Assembly: GCA_021155905.1 (NCBI GenBank)
Contig: JAJNBG010000039.1
Location: forward strand, 1-45,860
Source: Bacteroidota bacterium
Lineage (GTDB): Bacteria > Bacteroidota > Bacteroidia > B-17B0 > Aurantibacillaceae
Length of the DNA: 45,860 nt
Reading direction: 5' to 3'
Below are positions 23,052-32,075 of the stretch, piece after piece; position 1 is the stretch's first letter; each line of letters opens with the position of its first letter. The notes under the pieces were generated by a model that saw only the letters and a list, made by a program, of their open reading frames with translations, ran no database searches and was not told the DNA's origin. The position numbers and the translations under genes were made by a program.

Positions 23052-23091
23052 ACAATTACCCGATAATTGATAGTTATTTTTTGCACCTAAG

Positions 23092-24837
23092 ATGATAAAA
23101 AAATATAATATTCTCCTTACACTAGTTCTGTTTCAGGCACTGGTTGTCTTTATATTTTGTTCGTTTTATAAGCCCAAAGATGACCCGAAACGTAAAGTGA
23201 AAATCATTGTGATTGATCCGGGACATGGCGGTAAAGATCCTGGTTGTAATGGAGTGTCTTGTAAAGAAAAAGATGTGGCACTGGCTGTTTCATTGAAACT
23301 GGGAAAGTTGATTGAAGAAAATATTAAAGATGTTAAAGTGATCTTCACGCGTAAAACGGATGTTTTTGTTGAGCTGGAAGACCGCGCCAAAATAGCCAAT
23401 GACAATAATGCCGACCTTTTTATATCCATTCATTGTAACGCAGCAGGTAAGCCGGTTATGATAAAAGATAAGAAGACCGGAAAAATGCGCCCTAAAACAT
23501 TTAAAAACTCACGAGGAAAATTAATTGTGGTTGAAACCACAAATCCGGAACCATTTGGGTCTGAAACCTATGTGATGGGTTTAAAAAATGAGGAGGGAAA
23601 AATGAAAGTGGCACAACGGGAAAACTCAGCGATGTTGCTGGAAGATAATTATGAAACCAAATACCAGGGTTTTGATCCCAATAGCGAAGAGAGTTACATC
23701 ATTATGAGTAATTATACTTCCAGTTATGTGATTCAAAGTGCCGGACTAGCGTTAAAGATCCAGGAACAATATTTTAAAAAGGCAGGCCGTGTAGATAAAG
23801 GAGTTCACCGGCAAAGTATCTGGGTGCTCTGGAGAACTTCTATGCCAAGCGTTTTAACCGAAATTGGTTACTTAACGAATCCTCAGGAAGAAAAATTTTT
23901 AGGATCCGAAAAGGGACAATCGTATTTAGCTGCTTGTTTGTTCAGGGCCTTCCGGAAATATAAGGACGAACAGGAAGGGGTAAAAAAAGTATATGATGAC
24001 GCCATTGAGAACCAGGTTCCACTTGAAAATGAAAATTATAAAATTGCCAACGAATCGGAGGAGGTGAAGACCATTGATAAACCCATCAATGAAACCGATG
24101 TGGAAGTGAAAGAGGAGAAAAAAGATAAAACAGCAACAAATGAGGAAAAAATAAAGGAAGAGGCTGAAGCTAAAATTAAACTAATTGCGGAGCAAAAAGC
24201 CAAAGAGGACAAGCAAAAGGAAGATAAACTGAAAGAAGAAGCTAAGGCTAAAGAAAAAATGCTGGCAGAACAAAAGGCGAAAGAGGAGGCTGAAAGTAAG
24301 GCAAAAGCTGATTCCTTAGCGGAAGTGCAGAAAACACTTTCAAAGGCAGAGGAACAGGAAAAAAAATATAGACAGTTCATCGCTTTAGCCGATGTGAATT
24401 TTAAAAATGGAAATTATGAAGAAGCTTTAGGTTTATACCAAAAAGCTAGTACAAGTAAACCCAATGATGCTTATGCTTCCAAAAAAGTAAAAGAAGTAGA
24501 AGGATTGTTACGTCCCGCCCCTGTTAAAACGAATACAGTATCAGAAGTAAAGGAAGAACCAAAAACCAAGAGCGGCATTGTCTTCAAAGTTCAGTTTGCG
24601 AGTACTGATAAGGAAGTGGATGCCAAAGCAAAATACCCGAACGTGACAGATGTCTGGTTTTATAAAGCGGGTACTGTCTATAAATATACATCCGGTAATT
24701 ATTCAAACATGGAAGAAGCCGCTAAACAACAGGCTAAACTCAAAGAGCTGGGTTATAAGGATTGTTTTGTAGCAGCCTTTAAAGACGGTATTAGAATGGA
24801 CATCAGTGAAGCCAAGAGATTGACAGGAACAAAGTAG
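23092..24837 (+). CDS. N-acetylmuramoyl-L-alanine amidase with coiled coil and SPOR domain
   Basis: A 581-residue Amidase_3 enzyme that cuts the bond between MurNAc and the peptide stem in peptidoglycan. An N-terminal hydrophobic segment (1-25) exports or anchors it. Zinc ligands are H45 (DPGHGG), E59 (CKEKD) and H114 (SIHCNA); the catalytic Glu is E257 (LTEIGYL). Residues about 310-430 are a KE-rich coiled coil, followed by a TPR-like helix pair (about 435-470). A SPOR domain (about 505-575, VFKVQFASTDKEVDA...) should bind denuded glycan at the division septum. It probably acts in daughter-cell separation. Divergent from lptD. Confidence 0.92.
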   Translation: MIKKYNILLTLVLFQALVVFIFCSFYKPKDDPKRKVKIIVIDPGHGGKDPGCNGVSCKEKDVALAVSLKLGKLIEENIKDVKVIFTRKTDVFVELEDRAKIANDNNADLFISIHCNAAGKPVMIKDKKTGKMRPKTFKNSRGKLIVVETTNPEPFGSETYVMGLKNEEGKMKVAQRENSAMLLEDNYETKYQGFDPNSEESYIIMSNYTSSYVIQSAGLALKIQEQYFKKAGRVDKGVHRQSIWVLWRTSMPSVLTEIGYLTNPQEEKFLGSEKGQSYLAACLFRAFRKYKDEQEGVKKVYDDAIENQVPLENENYKIANESEEVKTIDKPINETDVEVKEEKKDKTATNEEKIKEEAEAKIKLIAEQKAKEDKQKEDKLKEEAKAKEKMLAEQKAKEEAESKAKADSLAEVQKTLSKAEEQEKKYRQFIALADVNFKNGNYEEALGLYQKASTSKPNDAYASKKVKEVEGLLRPAPVKTNTVSEVKEEPKTKSGIVFKVQFASTDKEVDAKAKYPNVTDVWFYKAGTVYKYTSGNYSNMEEAAKQQAKLKELGYKDCFVAAFKDGIRMDISEAKRLTGTK

Positions 24838-24849
24838 ACTCTCTAATAA

Positions 24850-26115
24850 CTAAGCCTTTTTCAATTCAATCACTGTAATTTCCGGCCAGATCCCTAAACG
24901 TCCCGGATAACCTAAAAATCCCAATCCACGGTTCACATAGAGGTACTGGTTATCCTGTTTATACAAACCTGCCCAGTGTTTGTACAGGTATTGTATAGGA
25001 CTCCATTTTATACCGGGAATCTCAATCCCGAATTGCATCCCATGTGTATGTCCACTAAGGGTCAGGTCAATGTCATTATATATTTTTTCCTGGCTCACCT
25101 CAACATCCCAGTGAGACGGATCATGTGACAATAGAATTTTAAATGGATAGCCTTCAGTTCCCGCGTGAGCATTTTCTAATTTTCCATAACGCGGAAAACG
25201 TAAATTGCCACCCCAGTTTTCAATTCCCAGCAAAGCAATTTTCTGACCGTCTTTTTCAATCGGCACATGCTCGTTCATTAACAAGCGCCAACCTGAATTC
25301 GCATGCACCTTTTTGATGTCTTCGAAATTCCTGGCTTTATCTTCTGCTGTTTCCCATTGTTTGTAGTCACCATAATCATGATTTCCTAAAGAGCTATAAA
25401 CGCCAAAGGGAGCTTTAAGCATCTTAAAGGTTTCCAGATGGGGCTCGGCTTCCGTAGTTTCATTATTCACCAGATCACCGGTAAAGAAAATAATATCCGC
25501 TTTCTGCTCCATTACTATATTAAAAGCTTTCACCAGTGGATCGGTACTCATAAAACTCCCGCAATGCATGTCAGATAGCTGTACGATTTTAAAGCCATCA
25601 AAGGCTTCCGGTAAATTCGGAAAATTTATTTTCACCTTATGCACCCTGTATTTGTAAGCGCCACGTATCATGCCATAAATGAATGATACGGCCGGAATGA
25701 CAGAAAAAGTTAAAGCCAGGTAACTGAAGAATTTTAAGCGACTGATATGGTTTGTGCTATCTACTGAGGATGCAGTGGAATGACCCGGGGAAAACTTCAA
25801 AATGATCCAGCGGACAAGCCTTACCAAATCATCCATCAATAAAAACACACTTCCGAGAATTTTGCAGAGTAGTAAAATCAAAAATATGGCTGAAATGAAC
25901 CGCATGGTTGAGCTCCATTCCGGCGGAGGGTAGAATGCTGCAATGGCGAATAATAAAATACTGCAAAAGGCCAACGAGTAAGTAAACCATAAAAGGTATT
26001 TACGTTTGTTTGGAGAATAATCAATACTTATAGTTTTAACAGCCTGGATAAAGTAAAGTTCAAAGAAAACGATTACAATAAATACAATAAATATGACGAG
26101 GTAGGATGGTTTCAT
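24850..26115 (-). CDS. Membrane-bound calcineurin-like metallophosphoesterase
   Basis: A 421-residue protein. The first about 145 residues hold four hydrophobic segments. The rest is a calcineurin-type phosphoesterase with two-metal motifs in order: DMH (LSDMHCGSF), GDLVNN, GNHDYGDY, LSHDP and GHTHGMQFG. This resembles the YaeI group, which in other bacteria hydrolyses UDP-diacylglucosamine-like or phospholipid substrates at the membrane; the substrate here is unknown. It is convergent with the amidase, with 12 bases between stops, and no clear terminator is visible. Confidence 0.88.
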   Translation of the reverse strand: MKPSYLVIFIVFIVIVFFELYFIQAVKTISIDYSPNKRKYLLWFTYSLAFCSILLFAIAAFYPPPEWSSTMRFISAIFLILLLCKILGSVFLLMDDLVRLVRWIILKFSPGHSTASSVDSTNHISRLKFFSYLALTFSVIPAVSFIYGMIRGAYKYRVHKVKINFPNLPEAFDGFKIVQLSDMHCGSFMSTDPLVKAFNIVMEQKADIIFFTGDLVNNETTEAEPHLETFKMLKAPFGVYSSLGNHDYGDYKQWETAEDKARNFEDIKKVHANSGWRLLMNEHVPIEKDGQKIALLGIENWGGNLRFPRYGKLENAHAGTEGYPFKILLSHDPSHWDVEVSQEKIYNDIDLTLSGHTHGMQFGIEIPGIKWSPIQYLYKHWAGLYKQDNQYLYVNRGLGFLGYPGRLGIWPEITVIELKKA

Positions 26116-26131
26116 TATTCAAATAGATATT

Positions 26132-26139
26132 CAAAGGTA
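26132..26139 (-). promoter_or_regulatory. -7 box TACCTTTG upstream of the metallophosphoesterase
   Basis: On the minus strand TACCTTTG matches TAnnTTTG, with 16 bases between its end and the ATG. Confidence 0.45.
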
Positions 26140-26326
26140 TTGTTTTAGAAATAGTTTGATTTATAAAATCATTAAAAAAAATAGAAATTAGGTAAGCATT
26201 AGCACGAAATCGGTAAATGTTACTTTATTCACGTCTGGTCCTTGTGGTATTGCAATAATTGTTAATTACTACCGAAAATGTTAATCAAATTTAGATGAAT
26301 GGGAAACCAAAGTATAAAGTTGGTAG

Positions 26327-26334
26327 TATATTTG
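26327..26334 (+). promoter_or_regulatory. -7 box TATATTTG upstream of thiolase
   Basis: TATATTTG within AGTATATTTGGCG matches the consensus and lies 35 bases before the ATG. The same 13 bases recur upstream of the first Wzz-like gene (35566-35578). Confidence 0.5.
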
Positions 26335-26369
26335 GCGCACTAAATTAACACAATAAAAAACGAACACAA

Positions 26370-27548
26370 ATGAGCAAAGAAGTATATATTGTATCGGCTG
26401 TAAGAACCCCAATGGGATCTTTTGGAGGAACATTAGCCGGTATTTCGGCCACCAAATTAGGCGCGGTTGCTATTAAGGGCGCTCTCGATAAAATTAAGCT
26501 GGATCCGAAATTAGTAAACGAAGTATTTATGGGTTCTGTTATGCAGGCTAACCTTGGCCAGGCTCCTGCGCGTCAGGCTGCTAAATTTGCAGGTTTACCT
26601 GATACTGTGAATTGTACAACTGTCAATAAAGTGTGTGCCAGCGGGATGAAATCAATTTCATTGGCAGCACAGGCTATCCTTTTGGGAGACGCTGATATCG
26701 TAGTGGCCGGTGGAATGGAAAACATGAGCTCGGTTCCTTTTTATCTTGAAAACAATCGTTGGGGAGCTAAATATGGTAATGGAACAGTGGTAGATGGTTT
26801 GGCAAAAGATGGTTTGACCGATGTTTACGGAAACGTGCCAATGGGAAATTGCGCTGAATTATGCGCGAAAGAATATGGTTTTACAAGAGAAGAGCAGGAT
26901 GCTTTTGCTATTGAATCCTACAAGCGTTCTGCAGCAGCATGGGAAGCAGGCAAATTCAAAGAAGAAATTGTTCCGGTTGAAGTAGTGACCAAAAAAGGAA
27001 CAGTATTATTTGCTGAAGATGAGGAATATAAATCAGTGAATTTTGAAAAGATACCAGGCTTAAAACCTGTTTTTCAGAAAGATGGAACGGTTACGGCTGC
27101 TAATGCATCTACTATGAATGATGGTGCAGCAGCATTGGTATTGATGAGCAAAGAAAAAGCGGAAGCTTTGGGTTTAAAACCTTTGGCAAAGATTAAAGGT
27201 TATGCCGATGCTGAACAAGCTCCGGAGTGGTTTACAACTACCCCTTCTATCGCAGTTCCAAAAGCAGTAGAGAAAGCAGGATTGAAAATGGGCGATATCA
27301 ATTATTTTGAATTGAACGAAGCGTTCTCTGTAGTTGGTTTAGCCAATACAAAATTAATGAAATTAGATGCTTCGAAGGTAAATGTGAATGGCGGAGCGGT
27401 TTCTTTAGGTCATCCTTTGGGTTGTTCTGGAGCACGTGTCATTGTAACACTGATCAATGTATTGAAACAAAACAACGCGAAATATGGTGCGGCCGGTATC
27501 TGCAACGGTGGTGGCGGTGCTTCCGCGCTGGTAATTGAAAATATGTAA
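26370..27548 (+). CDS. Acetyl-CoA C-acetyltransferase (thiolase)
   Basis: A 392-residue cytoplasmic thiolase II, the usual length. It condenses two acetyl-CoA to acetoacetyl-CoA or the reverse, feeding isoprenoid, ketone or butanoate pathways. Catalytic residues are C89 (NKVCASGMK), H348 (LGHPLGCSGAR) and C378 (GICNGGGG), all at classic positions. It has its own promoter and a strong terminator, and no fatty-acid oxidation partners lie next to it. Thiolases of the biosynthetic and degradative types look alike, so direction cannot be told. Confidence 0.95.
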   Translation: MSKEVYIVSAVRTPMGSFGGTLAGISATKLGAVAIKGALDKIKLDPKLVNEVFMGSVMQANLGQAPARQAAKFAGLPDTVNCTTVNKVCASGMKSISLAAQAILLGDADIVVAGGMENMSSVPFYLENNRWGAKYGNGTVVDGLAKDGLTDVYGNVPMGNCAELCAKEYGFTREEQDAFAIESYKRSAAAWEAGKFKEEIVPVEVVTKKGTVLFAEDEEYKSVNFEKIPGLKPVFQKDGTVTAANASTMNDGAAALVLMSKEKAEALGLKPLAKIKGYADAEQAPEWFTTTPSIAVPKAVEKAGLKMGDINYFELNEAFSVVGLANTKLMKLDASKVNVNGGAVSLGHPLGCSGARVIVTLINVLKQNNAKYGAAGICNGGGGASALVIENM

Positions 27549-27565
27549 AATAATAAGCTATAGAT

Positions 27566-27606
27566 AAAGTCCCCATCAGCAGAAGTTGATGGGGACTTTT
27601 TTTTGG
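27566..27606. terminator. Strong terminator between thiolase and the convergent lipoprotein gene
   Basis: A 13-base perfect stem, 27566-27578 with 27587-27599 (core GTCCCCATCA), has an 8-base loop and is followed by eight T. It serves thiolase and perhaps the opposing gene. Confidence 0.92.
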
Positions 27607-27607
27607 A

Positions 27608-27931
27608 TCAATTATCTTGTTTGGAAGGACATGTATGGGTGCCGTATGTACAGAACACGCAACAATCGTCGTCTTTCGGATGCATTACTTCCTTGCAGTT
27701 TTCACAGGTATAACTTACCATGCACACTTCCGTTGGTAATTTTTCTGTTTTGGTATGCTTACATTTCGGACAGGTAATTTCGGAAAATAGAGAAGCATCT
27801 GAGTTTTGGCCAGTATTTATGTTGACGGCAGCACTGTCTACGGAGCCTGAATTAACAGCGACTACATTGGGTTGGTTGCTACAGGCCATTAAAATGAATA
27901 TTCCGGATAACAATAAAAGGAGGCTTTTCAT
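27608..27931 (-). CDS. Cys-rich lipoprotein, GDCC-like
   Basis: A 107-residue lipoprotein with lipobox LMAC (Cys17) and a linker of about 30 residues. A zinc-ribbon-like Cys-rich end carries CPKC, then CENC, then DDDCCVFCTYGTHTCP. The closing motif matches the small 'GDCCVxCSYG...CPP' proteins often seen near metal-handling genes; metal binding is likely but unproved. It is flanked on both sides by terminators, so it is a single-gene unit lying between thiolase and glutamate dehydrogenase. Confidence 0.7.
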   Translation of the reverse strand: MKSLLLLLSGIFILMACSNQPNVVAVNSGSVDSAAVNINTGQNSDASLFSEITCPKCKHTKTEKLPTEVCMVSYTCENCKEVMHPKDDDCCVFCTYGTHTCPSKQDN

Positions 27932-27963
27932 GATTGGGTTTTTCTTGAATATTTAGAAACAAA

Positions 27964-27995
27964 AAATGCTCCTTTGTATAAACAAAGGAGCATTT
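27964..27995 (-). terminator. Rho-independent terminator of glutamate dehydrogenase
   Basis: A perfect 14-base stem, 27964-27977 with 27982-27995, has loop ATAA and continues into T on the minus strand. It lies 15 bases beyond the dehydrogenase stop. Confidence 0.92.
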
Positions 27996-28010
27996 AAATT
28001 AATTCAAATC

Positions 28011-29282
28011 TTAGTAGTTACCTTTTAACTGAACACCTTGCTCAATTTTTTGTAAAGCAGTAATGTAAGCTGCAATACGCATCGATGTTTTAAAAATCGC
28101 TGCGTTATCCCAAACGTGGGCAAATGCGATTTCCATTTTCTCATCATGTTTGGTATTCACTTCATTTTCGCTCCAGTAGTATCCTGCTTTGTTTTGTACC
28201 CATTCAAAATAAGAAACGGTTACACCACCTGAGTTAGCTAAGATATCCGGAACTACAATAATTTTTTTATCATTTAATACATGATCTGCGTCCGGCATAG
28301 TTGGTCCGTTTGCACCTTCCACGATTAATTTTGCCTGGATGTTATGAGCAATTTCTTCAGTGATTACATTTTGTAAAGCTGCAGGAACCAATACATCACA
28401 TTTGCAGGTTAAAATATCGTTTGCACCGATTAATGTTCCACCAGTGAATCCTTTTAATACTCTATTGTTTTTTGAAGCAAAATCCAGCGCAGAATTGATA
28501 TCAATTCCGTTTTCGTTATAGAACGTAGCGGTATGATCACCAATGGCTACGATTTTAATTCCCTGTTCAGATAATAAACGGGCCGCATGAGAACCAACAT
28601 TACCAAAACCCTGAACAGCTGCAGATACTTCTTTTGGATTTAATCCCATTTTCTTTAAAGCCGCTAAGGTATTTACCATTACACCACGACCTGTCGCAGC
28701 ATCACGCCCTAAAGAACCACCAATTACAATTGGTTTACCTGTAATCACACCTGGAGAATCTTCTCCGGTAACTTTATTAAATTCATCCAGGATCCATGCC
28801 ATTTCTCTTCCGCTTGTTCCCATATCAGGAGCAGGAATATCTTTATTCACACCAAATACATCTTTCATTGATGAAGCATAAGCACGGGTTAAACGCTCTA
28901 GTTCACCAACGCTCATTGTACGCGGATCACATTTAATACCACCCTTGGCACCGCCATAAGGTAAGTTAGCTACTGCACATTTAAAACTCATCCATGCCGC
29001 TAAAGCCATAACTTCATCCTGGTTAACATCCATTGCATAACGAATACCACCTTTTGAAGGGCCCAATACAGTAGAGTGAACAATACGGTAACCTTCAAAT
29101 ACCTGGATCTTTCCGTTATCCATCATTACCGGTAAGCTTACTTTCACTTGTTTAATTGGGCTACGTAATATAGTGGCAACGTCTTCAGACATGTTCATCA
29201 ATTTAGCAGCTACATCTAAGCGTGCTAATACTGCTTCGAACATAGATTCGTGAGCTGGTGCATTTGCAGTTTGTGTCGACAT
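28011..29282 (-). CDS. Glu/Leu/Phe/Val dehydrogenase (glutamate dehydrogenase)
   Basis: A 423-residue hexameric-type dehydrogenase that interconverts glutamate and 2-oxoglutarate plus ammonia with NAD(P). The substrate half shows GPSKGGIRY and the catalytic lysine region PYGGAKGGIKCDP. The Rossmann half shows VQGFGNVGSHAA. The sequence ELERLTRAYASSMKDVFG and DIPAPDMGTSGREMAW are family landmarks. The length fits the 410-430-residue group including catabolic NAD-dependent enzymes. It stands alone between promoter (29319-29326) and terminator. Confidence 0.93.
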   Translation of the reverse strand: MSTQTANAPAHESMFEAVLARLDVAAKLMNMSEDVATILRSPIKQVKVSLPVMMDNGKIQVFEGYRIVHSTVLGPSKGGIRYAMDVNQDEVMALAAWMSFKCAVANLPYGGAKGGIKCDPRTMSVGELERLTRAYASSMKDVFGVNKDIPAPDMGTSGREMAWILDEFNKVTGEDSPGVITGKPIVIGGSLGRDAATGRGVMVNTLAALKKMGLNPKEVSAAVQGFGNVGSHAARLLSEQGIKIVAIGDHTATFYNENGIDINSALDFASKNNRVLKGFTGGTLIGANDILTCKCDVLVPAALQNVITEEIAHNIQAKLIVEGANGPTMPDADHVLNDKKIIVVPDILANSGGVTVSYFEWVQNKAGYYWSENEVNTKHDEKMEIAFAHVWDNAAIFKTSMRIAAYITALQKIEQGVQLKGNY

Positions 29283-29318
29283 AATGTTTTGTTTAAAGTT
29301 AAGTTTTAGTTAGGGGTA

Positions 29319-29326
29319 CAAATTTA
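29319..29326 (-). promoter_or_regulatory. -7 box TAAATTTG upstream of glutamate dehydrogenase
   Basis: On the minus strand TAAATTTG matches TAnnTTTG, 36 bases before the ATG. Confidence 0.5.
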
Positions 29327-29357
29327 AGAAAATTTATAATGTAATATGTTTAATAAT

Positions 29358-30239
29358 TTATTGTATTAAAATGAGGTAAGCATATATAAAAGGTGCAACA
29401 AACAAAAGGCTGTCAAATCGGTCTAAAATACCGCCATGGCCAGGCATAATCCGGCCGGAATCCTTAACGCCAGCCTGGCGTTTTAACATAGATTCTACAA
29501 GGTCGCCGATGGTACCAAAAATACAAACCAATACAGAAATAGCGATCCAGTGTTTTAATGCAAGTTCGGGGTACCAGTTTGCGATGATAAACGAACAGCC
29601 AATTGTTAAAATAGTAGCCCCAAGTGAACCTTCCCAGGTCTTTCCGGGAGATATGCGTTCATACAACTTGTTTTTTCCAATCAGGCTTCCAACAAGATAA
29701 GCAGATACATCACTTGCCCAGATTAATAATATGATTCCCAATACATAATGAAAATTGTAAGGAGCCATATCGTCATACCAGTTTCCGGTATGATGGCTAT
29801 AGGTATAAGCTTTATCAATACAGGAAATATTGATCAATATCATAAACGGAATGACGGCATATATTAACCCTGCAATGGTATGTGCAATATTTAAAACGGT
29901 GTGCGGCTCAGAATCAAACAGGGCAACAATAAAGACAAAGAAAATAAAGACAAAAATCAGGGGAATCATTTTTTCAACCGGATAAAATAATGCTATGTTC
30001 GAATTAGCCATTATGCTATAAGAAAACAGGCAGATTCCGGCAATAAAACCGATAAGCTTATAAGGTTTCGCCCCCAGTTTTTCTGAAAGCTGATAAAATT
30101 CAAACAAGCCCCATATGGCTACTAAAAAAAACAAGCCTGTAAATGAGACATAATTACCACAAATACAAAATAATAACACAGCAACAAAAACAGCTGCCGT
30201 TAGGGTTCTTGTAGTAAATGTTTTGAGGTTTAAAGCCAT
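29358..30239 (-). CDS. cdsA: Phosphatidate cytidylyltransferase
   Basis: A 293-residue integral membrane enzyme that makes CDP-diacylglycerol from phosphatidate and CTP, the entry to phospholipid head-group synthesis. About eight membrane segments are visible. The signature SPGKTWEGSLGA (about 198-209), GDLVESMLKRQAGVKDSGR and PGHGGILDRFDSLLF near the C-terminus is diagnostic. It lies 46 bases after the small unknown gene, with a hairpin between them, so it may have partly independent expression. Confidence 0.95.
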   Translation of the reverse strand: MALNLKTFTTRTLTAAVFVAVLLFCICGNYVSFTGLFFLVAIWGLFEFYQLSEKLGAKPYKLIGFIAGICLFSYSIMANSNIALFYPVEKMIPLIFVFIFFVFIVALFDSEPHTVLNIAHTIAGLIYAVIPFMILINISCIDKAYTYSHHTGNWYDDMAPYNFHYVLGIILLIWASDVSAYLVGSLIGKNKLYERISPGKTWEGSLGATILTIGCSFIIANWYPELALKHWIAISVLVCIFGTIGDLVESMLKRQAGVKDSGRIMPGHGGILDRFDSLLFVAPFIYAYLILIQ

Positions 30240-30245
30240 AAAAAA

Positions 30246-30269
30246 ATCCCTCTCGGTGAGGAGAGGGAT
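30246..30269 (-). terminator. Hairpin terminator after the small unknown gene
   Basis: ATCCCTCTC (30246-30254) pairs with 30261-30269, with a T-run beyond on the minus strand. It lies just upstream of cdsA and would lower or stop read-through into it. Confidence 0.75.
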
Positions 30270-30285
30270 AGATTATAAAATTTGA

Positions 30286-30633
30286 TTATTCACTTACTTT
30301 AATAGCTTCATAACATCTTACGTCTCCGGCTGTACCTAAATACTCCGCGTCAATGGTTACCAAACCAATTTTTTTGATTTGTTCTTTGCTTAAAGGTTTA
30401 GCAGGTGTCCAGGTATCGTCTACCAGTTTTAAATCAACATCCTTGTTTAACAACAATTGGTTTAGTTGCTTTTGAGTCAAAAACACACAGCCATTATCTT
30501 CTTCTTCTTCAGCGGCAATTAATATAGTGCCAATTACTTTCAATTTTGGAACGTCAGGCTTATAAGTAAACTCTAAGCCATCCTGAGTATTTTGCTCTAT
30601 AAATTTTATTCCTAATACGTGAATATCTGCCAT
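30286..30633 (-). CDS. Small conserved-looking cytoplasmic protein, function unknown
   Basis: A 115-residue acidic protein with no signal peptide or membrane segment. It has a beta-rich N-terminal half (IHVLGIKFIEQN, LKVIGTILIAAEEEED) and a helix-rich second half (LTQKQLNQLLLNKDVDLKLV, LSKEQIKKIGLVTIDAEYLG). I do not recognise a family. It has good coding character and is framed by hairpins on both sides, so it is an independent gene. The glutamate run near residues 42-45 is unusual for its size. Confidence 0.6.
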   Translation of the reverse strand: MADIHVLGIKFIEQNTQDGLEFTYKPDVPKLKVIGTILIAAEEEEDNGCVFLTQKQLNQLLLNKDVDLKLVDDTWTPAKPLSKEQIKKIGLVTIDAEYLGTAGDVRCYEAIKVSE

Positions 30634-30671
30634 AATTTCGATTGTTTAATAAAGGCACAATTTTAACGATA

Positions 30672-30704
30672 AAATCCCTCTAATCAAATAAATTAGAGGG
30701 ATTT
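30672..30704 (-). terminator. Terminator overlapping the stop codon of the M43 protease
   Basis: A perfect 13-base stem, 30672-30684 with 30692-30704 (AAATCCCTCTAAT arm), ends inside the protease stop codon TAA (30703-30705). Confidence 0.85.
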
Positions 30705-31977
30705 ATTTCAACACCACGTAAATTCCGTTCGGCAGGTCGGTGAGATCTACTGTATTTTGAAAATCCAGTTGCTTCATTGATTTTACAACCTGCCCGTTTA
30801 TTCCATAAATTTCACATTTTAAATCAGAAGGTGTAATTTTCGTGACATTTATATGGAGAATGTCAGCTGTAGGATTTGGATAAACGAACAGGTAATTTCC
30901 GAAATCAGCATATAATTCTTTAATTCCCACGGTACTGCATCCGGCAGGAGAAGACATAATCGAATTTCTGGCCGGGTCTGTGTACAGAAAAGAATACATG
31001 CGGGCTTTTTGCCCTTTGGTAAACATGGCCATGCAGCCATCAGCAGAATAATCCATATAATTTTCTACCATATCGGGTGGATCAATACCTCCCCAATAAG
31101 CCGCTTCATTTGAACAGGAATTGACAGCAAGATTACAATCGGATTGTGATTTAGCGGCCTGATTTGGAGTATCATCCACAAAATCTGTAGAATCACATTG
31201 CCCTGAAGAACCGGAATCATCATCTGCCCAAATGTGACGCATTCCAAAATAATGACCTACTTCATGAACAGTAGTGCGACCTAAATTATTAGGCGCTGCG
31301 GCTGTCCCGTAGCCAAAATACTCACTCTGAATAACAACACCGTCAAGTGCCGGACTTTCTCCCGGGAAAGTAGCATAGCCCAATACAAACGCGGTTCCAA
31401 AAAAGCTCATGTCGCCCACCCAGATATTTAAATACTTATCATTTGGCCAGGGGTCATCACCGTTGGTAGCCGAACTTTTAATTTTATCCATATTAAAGAT
31501 TGGGTCAAATGACGCTGACGATGGGGCAGATTTCCTGATAATCCCTGTTGTAGGGTTTCCCTGCGGATCAATTCCGGCGAGGCAAAATTGAATCTCAACG
31601 TCTGCACCAATTGTATCGAACATGGCAGTCGTAGCAGCAAAATTAGGATTCTGACGACGAAAGCATTCATTTAATATTTGAATCTGGCGGACAATCTGAG
31701 AGTCTGGAATATTCTGAATGGTGTTTTTATAAACAACATGAACCACAACAGGAATTACAATAATGGTTGATTGTTTTTTTACGGCATTAGCCTTGTTCAG
31801 TGGGTTAGATAACCAATTTCTGGCTGCTGATTCTGCATTCATTAAACTGGCTTTTATAGCAGGGTTTTGCATATGCTCCATATAAACAGGCATGGTAGCA
31901 CATTTGTCAGCTGTCTGTGCTTTGCTTGAAGCAATTGATAAAAAGCCCAGGCATAGAGTCAGTAGTAGTTTTTTCAT
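30703..31977 (-). CDS. Secreted M43 (pappalysin-like) zinc metalloprotease with short T9SS type A domain
   Basis: A 424-residue exported protease. The signal peptide ends at about residue 20 (SSKAQ); the prodomain runs to about 95. The catalytic metzincin motif H238EVGHYFGMRH248 and Met-turn near M318 (MVENYMDYSADGCMAMFT) place it in M43 (cytophagalysin/ulilysin type), which cleaves at basic residues in some members. Cys pairs near 251-290 probably form disulfides. The C-terminus (about 361-424, YPNPTADILHIN, CEIYGINGQVV, LPNGIYVVLK) is a T9SS type A domain but stops without the usual closing basic strand. Single-gene unit between lipoprotein and the small unknown gene. Confidence 0.9.
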   Translation of the reverse strand: MKKLLLTLCLGFLSIASSKAQTADKCATMPVYMEHMQNPAIKASLMNAESAARNWLSNPLNKANAVKKQSTIIVIPVVVHVVYKNTIQNIPDSQIVRQIQILNECFRRQNPNFAATTAMFDTIGADVEIQFCLAGIDPQGNPTTGIIRKSAPSSASFDPIFNMDKIKSSATNGDDPWPNDKYLNIWVGDMSFFGTAFVLGYATFPGESPALDGVVIQSEYFGYGTAAAPNNLGRTTVHEVGHYFGMRHIWADDDSGSSGQCDSTDFVDDTPNQAAKSQSDCNLAVNSCSNEAAYWGGIDPPDMVENYMDYSADGCMAMFTKGQKARMYSFLYTDPARNSIMSSPAGCSTVGIKELYADFGNYLFVYPNPTADILHINVTKITPSDLKCEIYGINGQVVKSMKQLDFQNTVDLTDLPNGIYVVLK

Positions 31978-32075
31978 ATTTAAATCGTTGTAAATTAGTT
32001 TTCAGTAAATATAGAAATTGAAAATTAAAAACAAAACCAAATCTGATTAGCAAAAAAATGGAGCGTAAAAATAGG

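Noticed and set aside
24036..24380. 114-codon minus-strand frame opposite the amidase coiled coil
   Set aside because: It is a Ser/Leu-rich antisense shadow of the KE-rich coiled coil.
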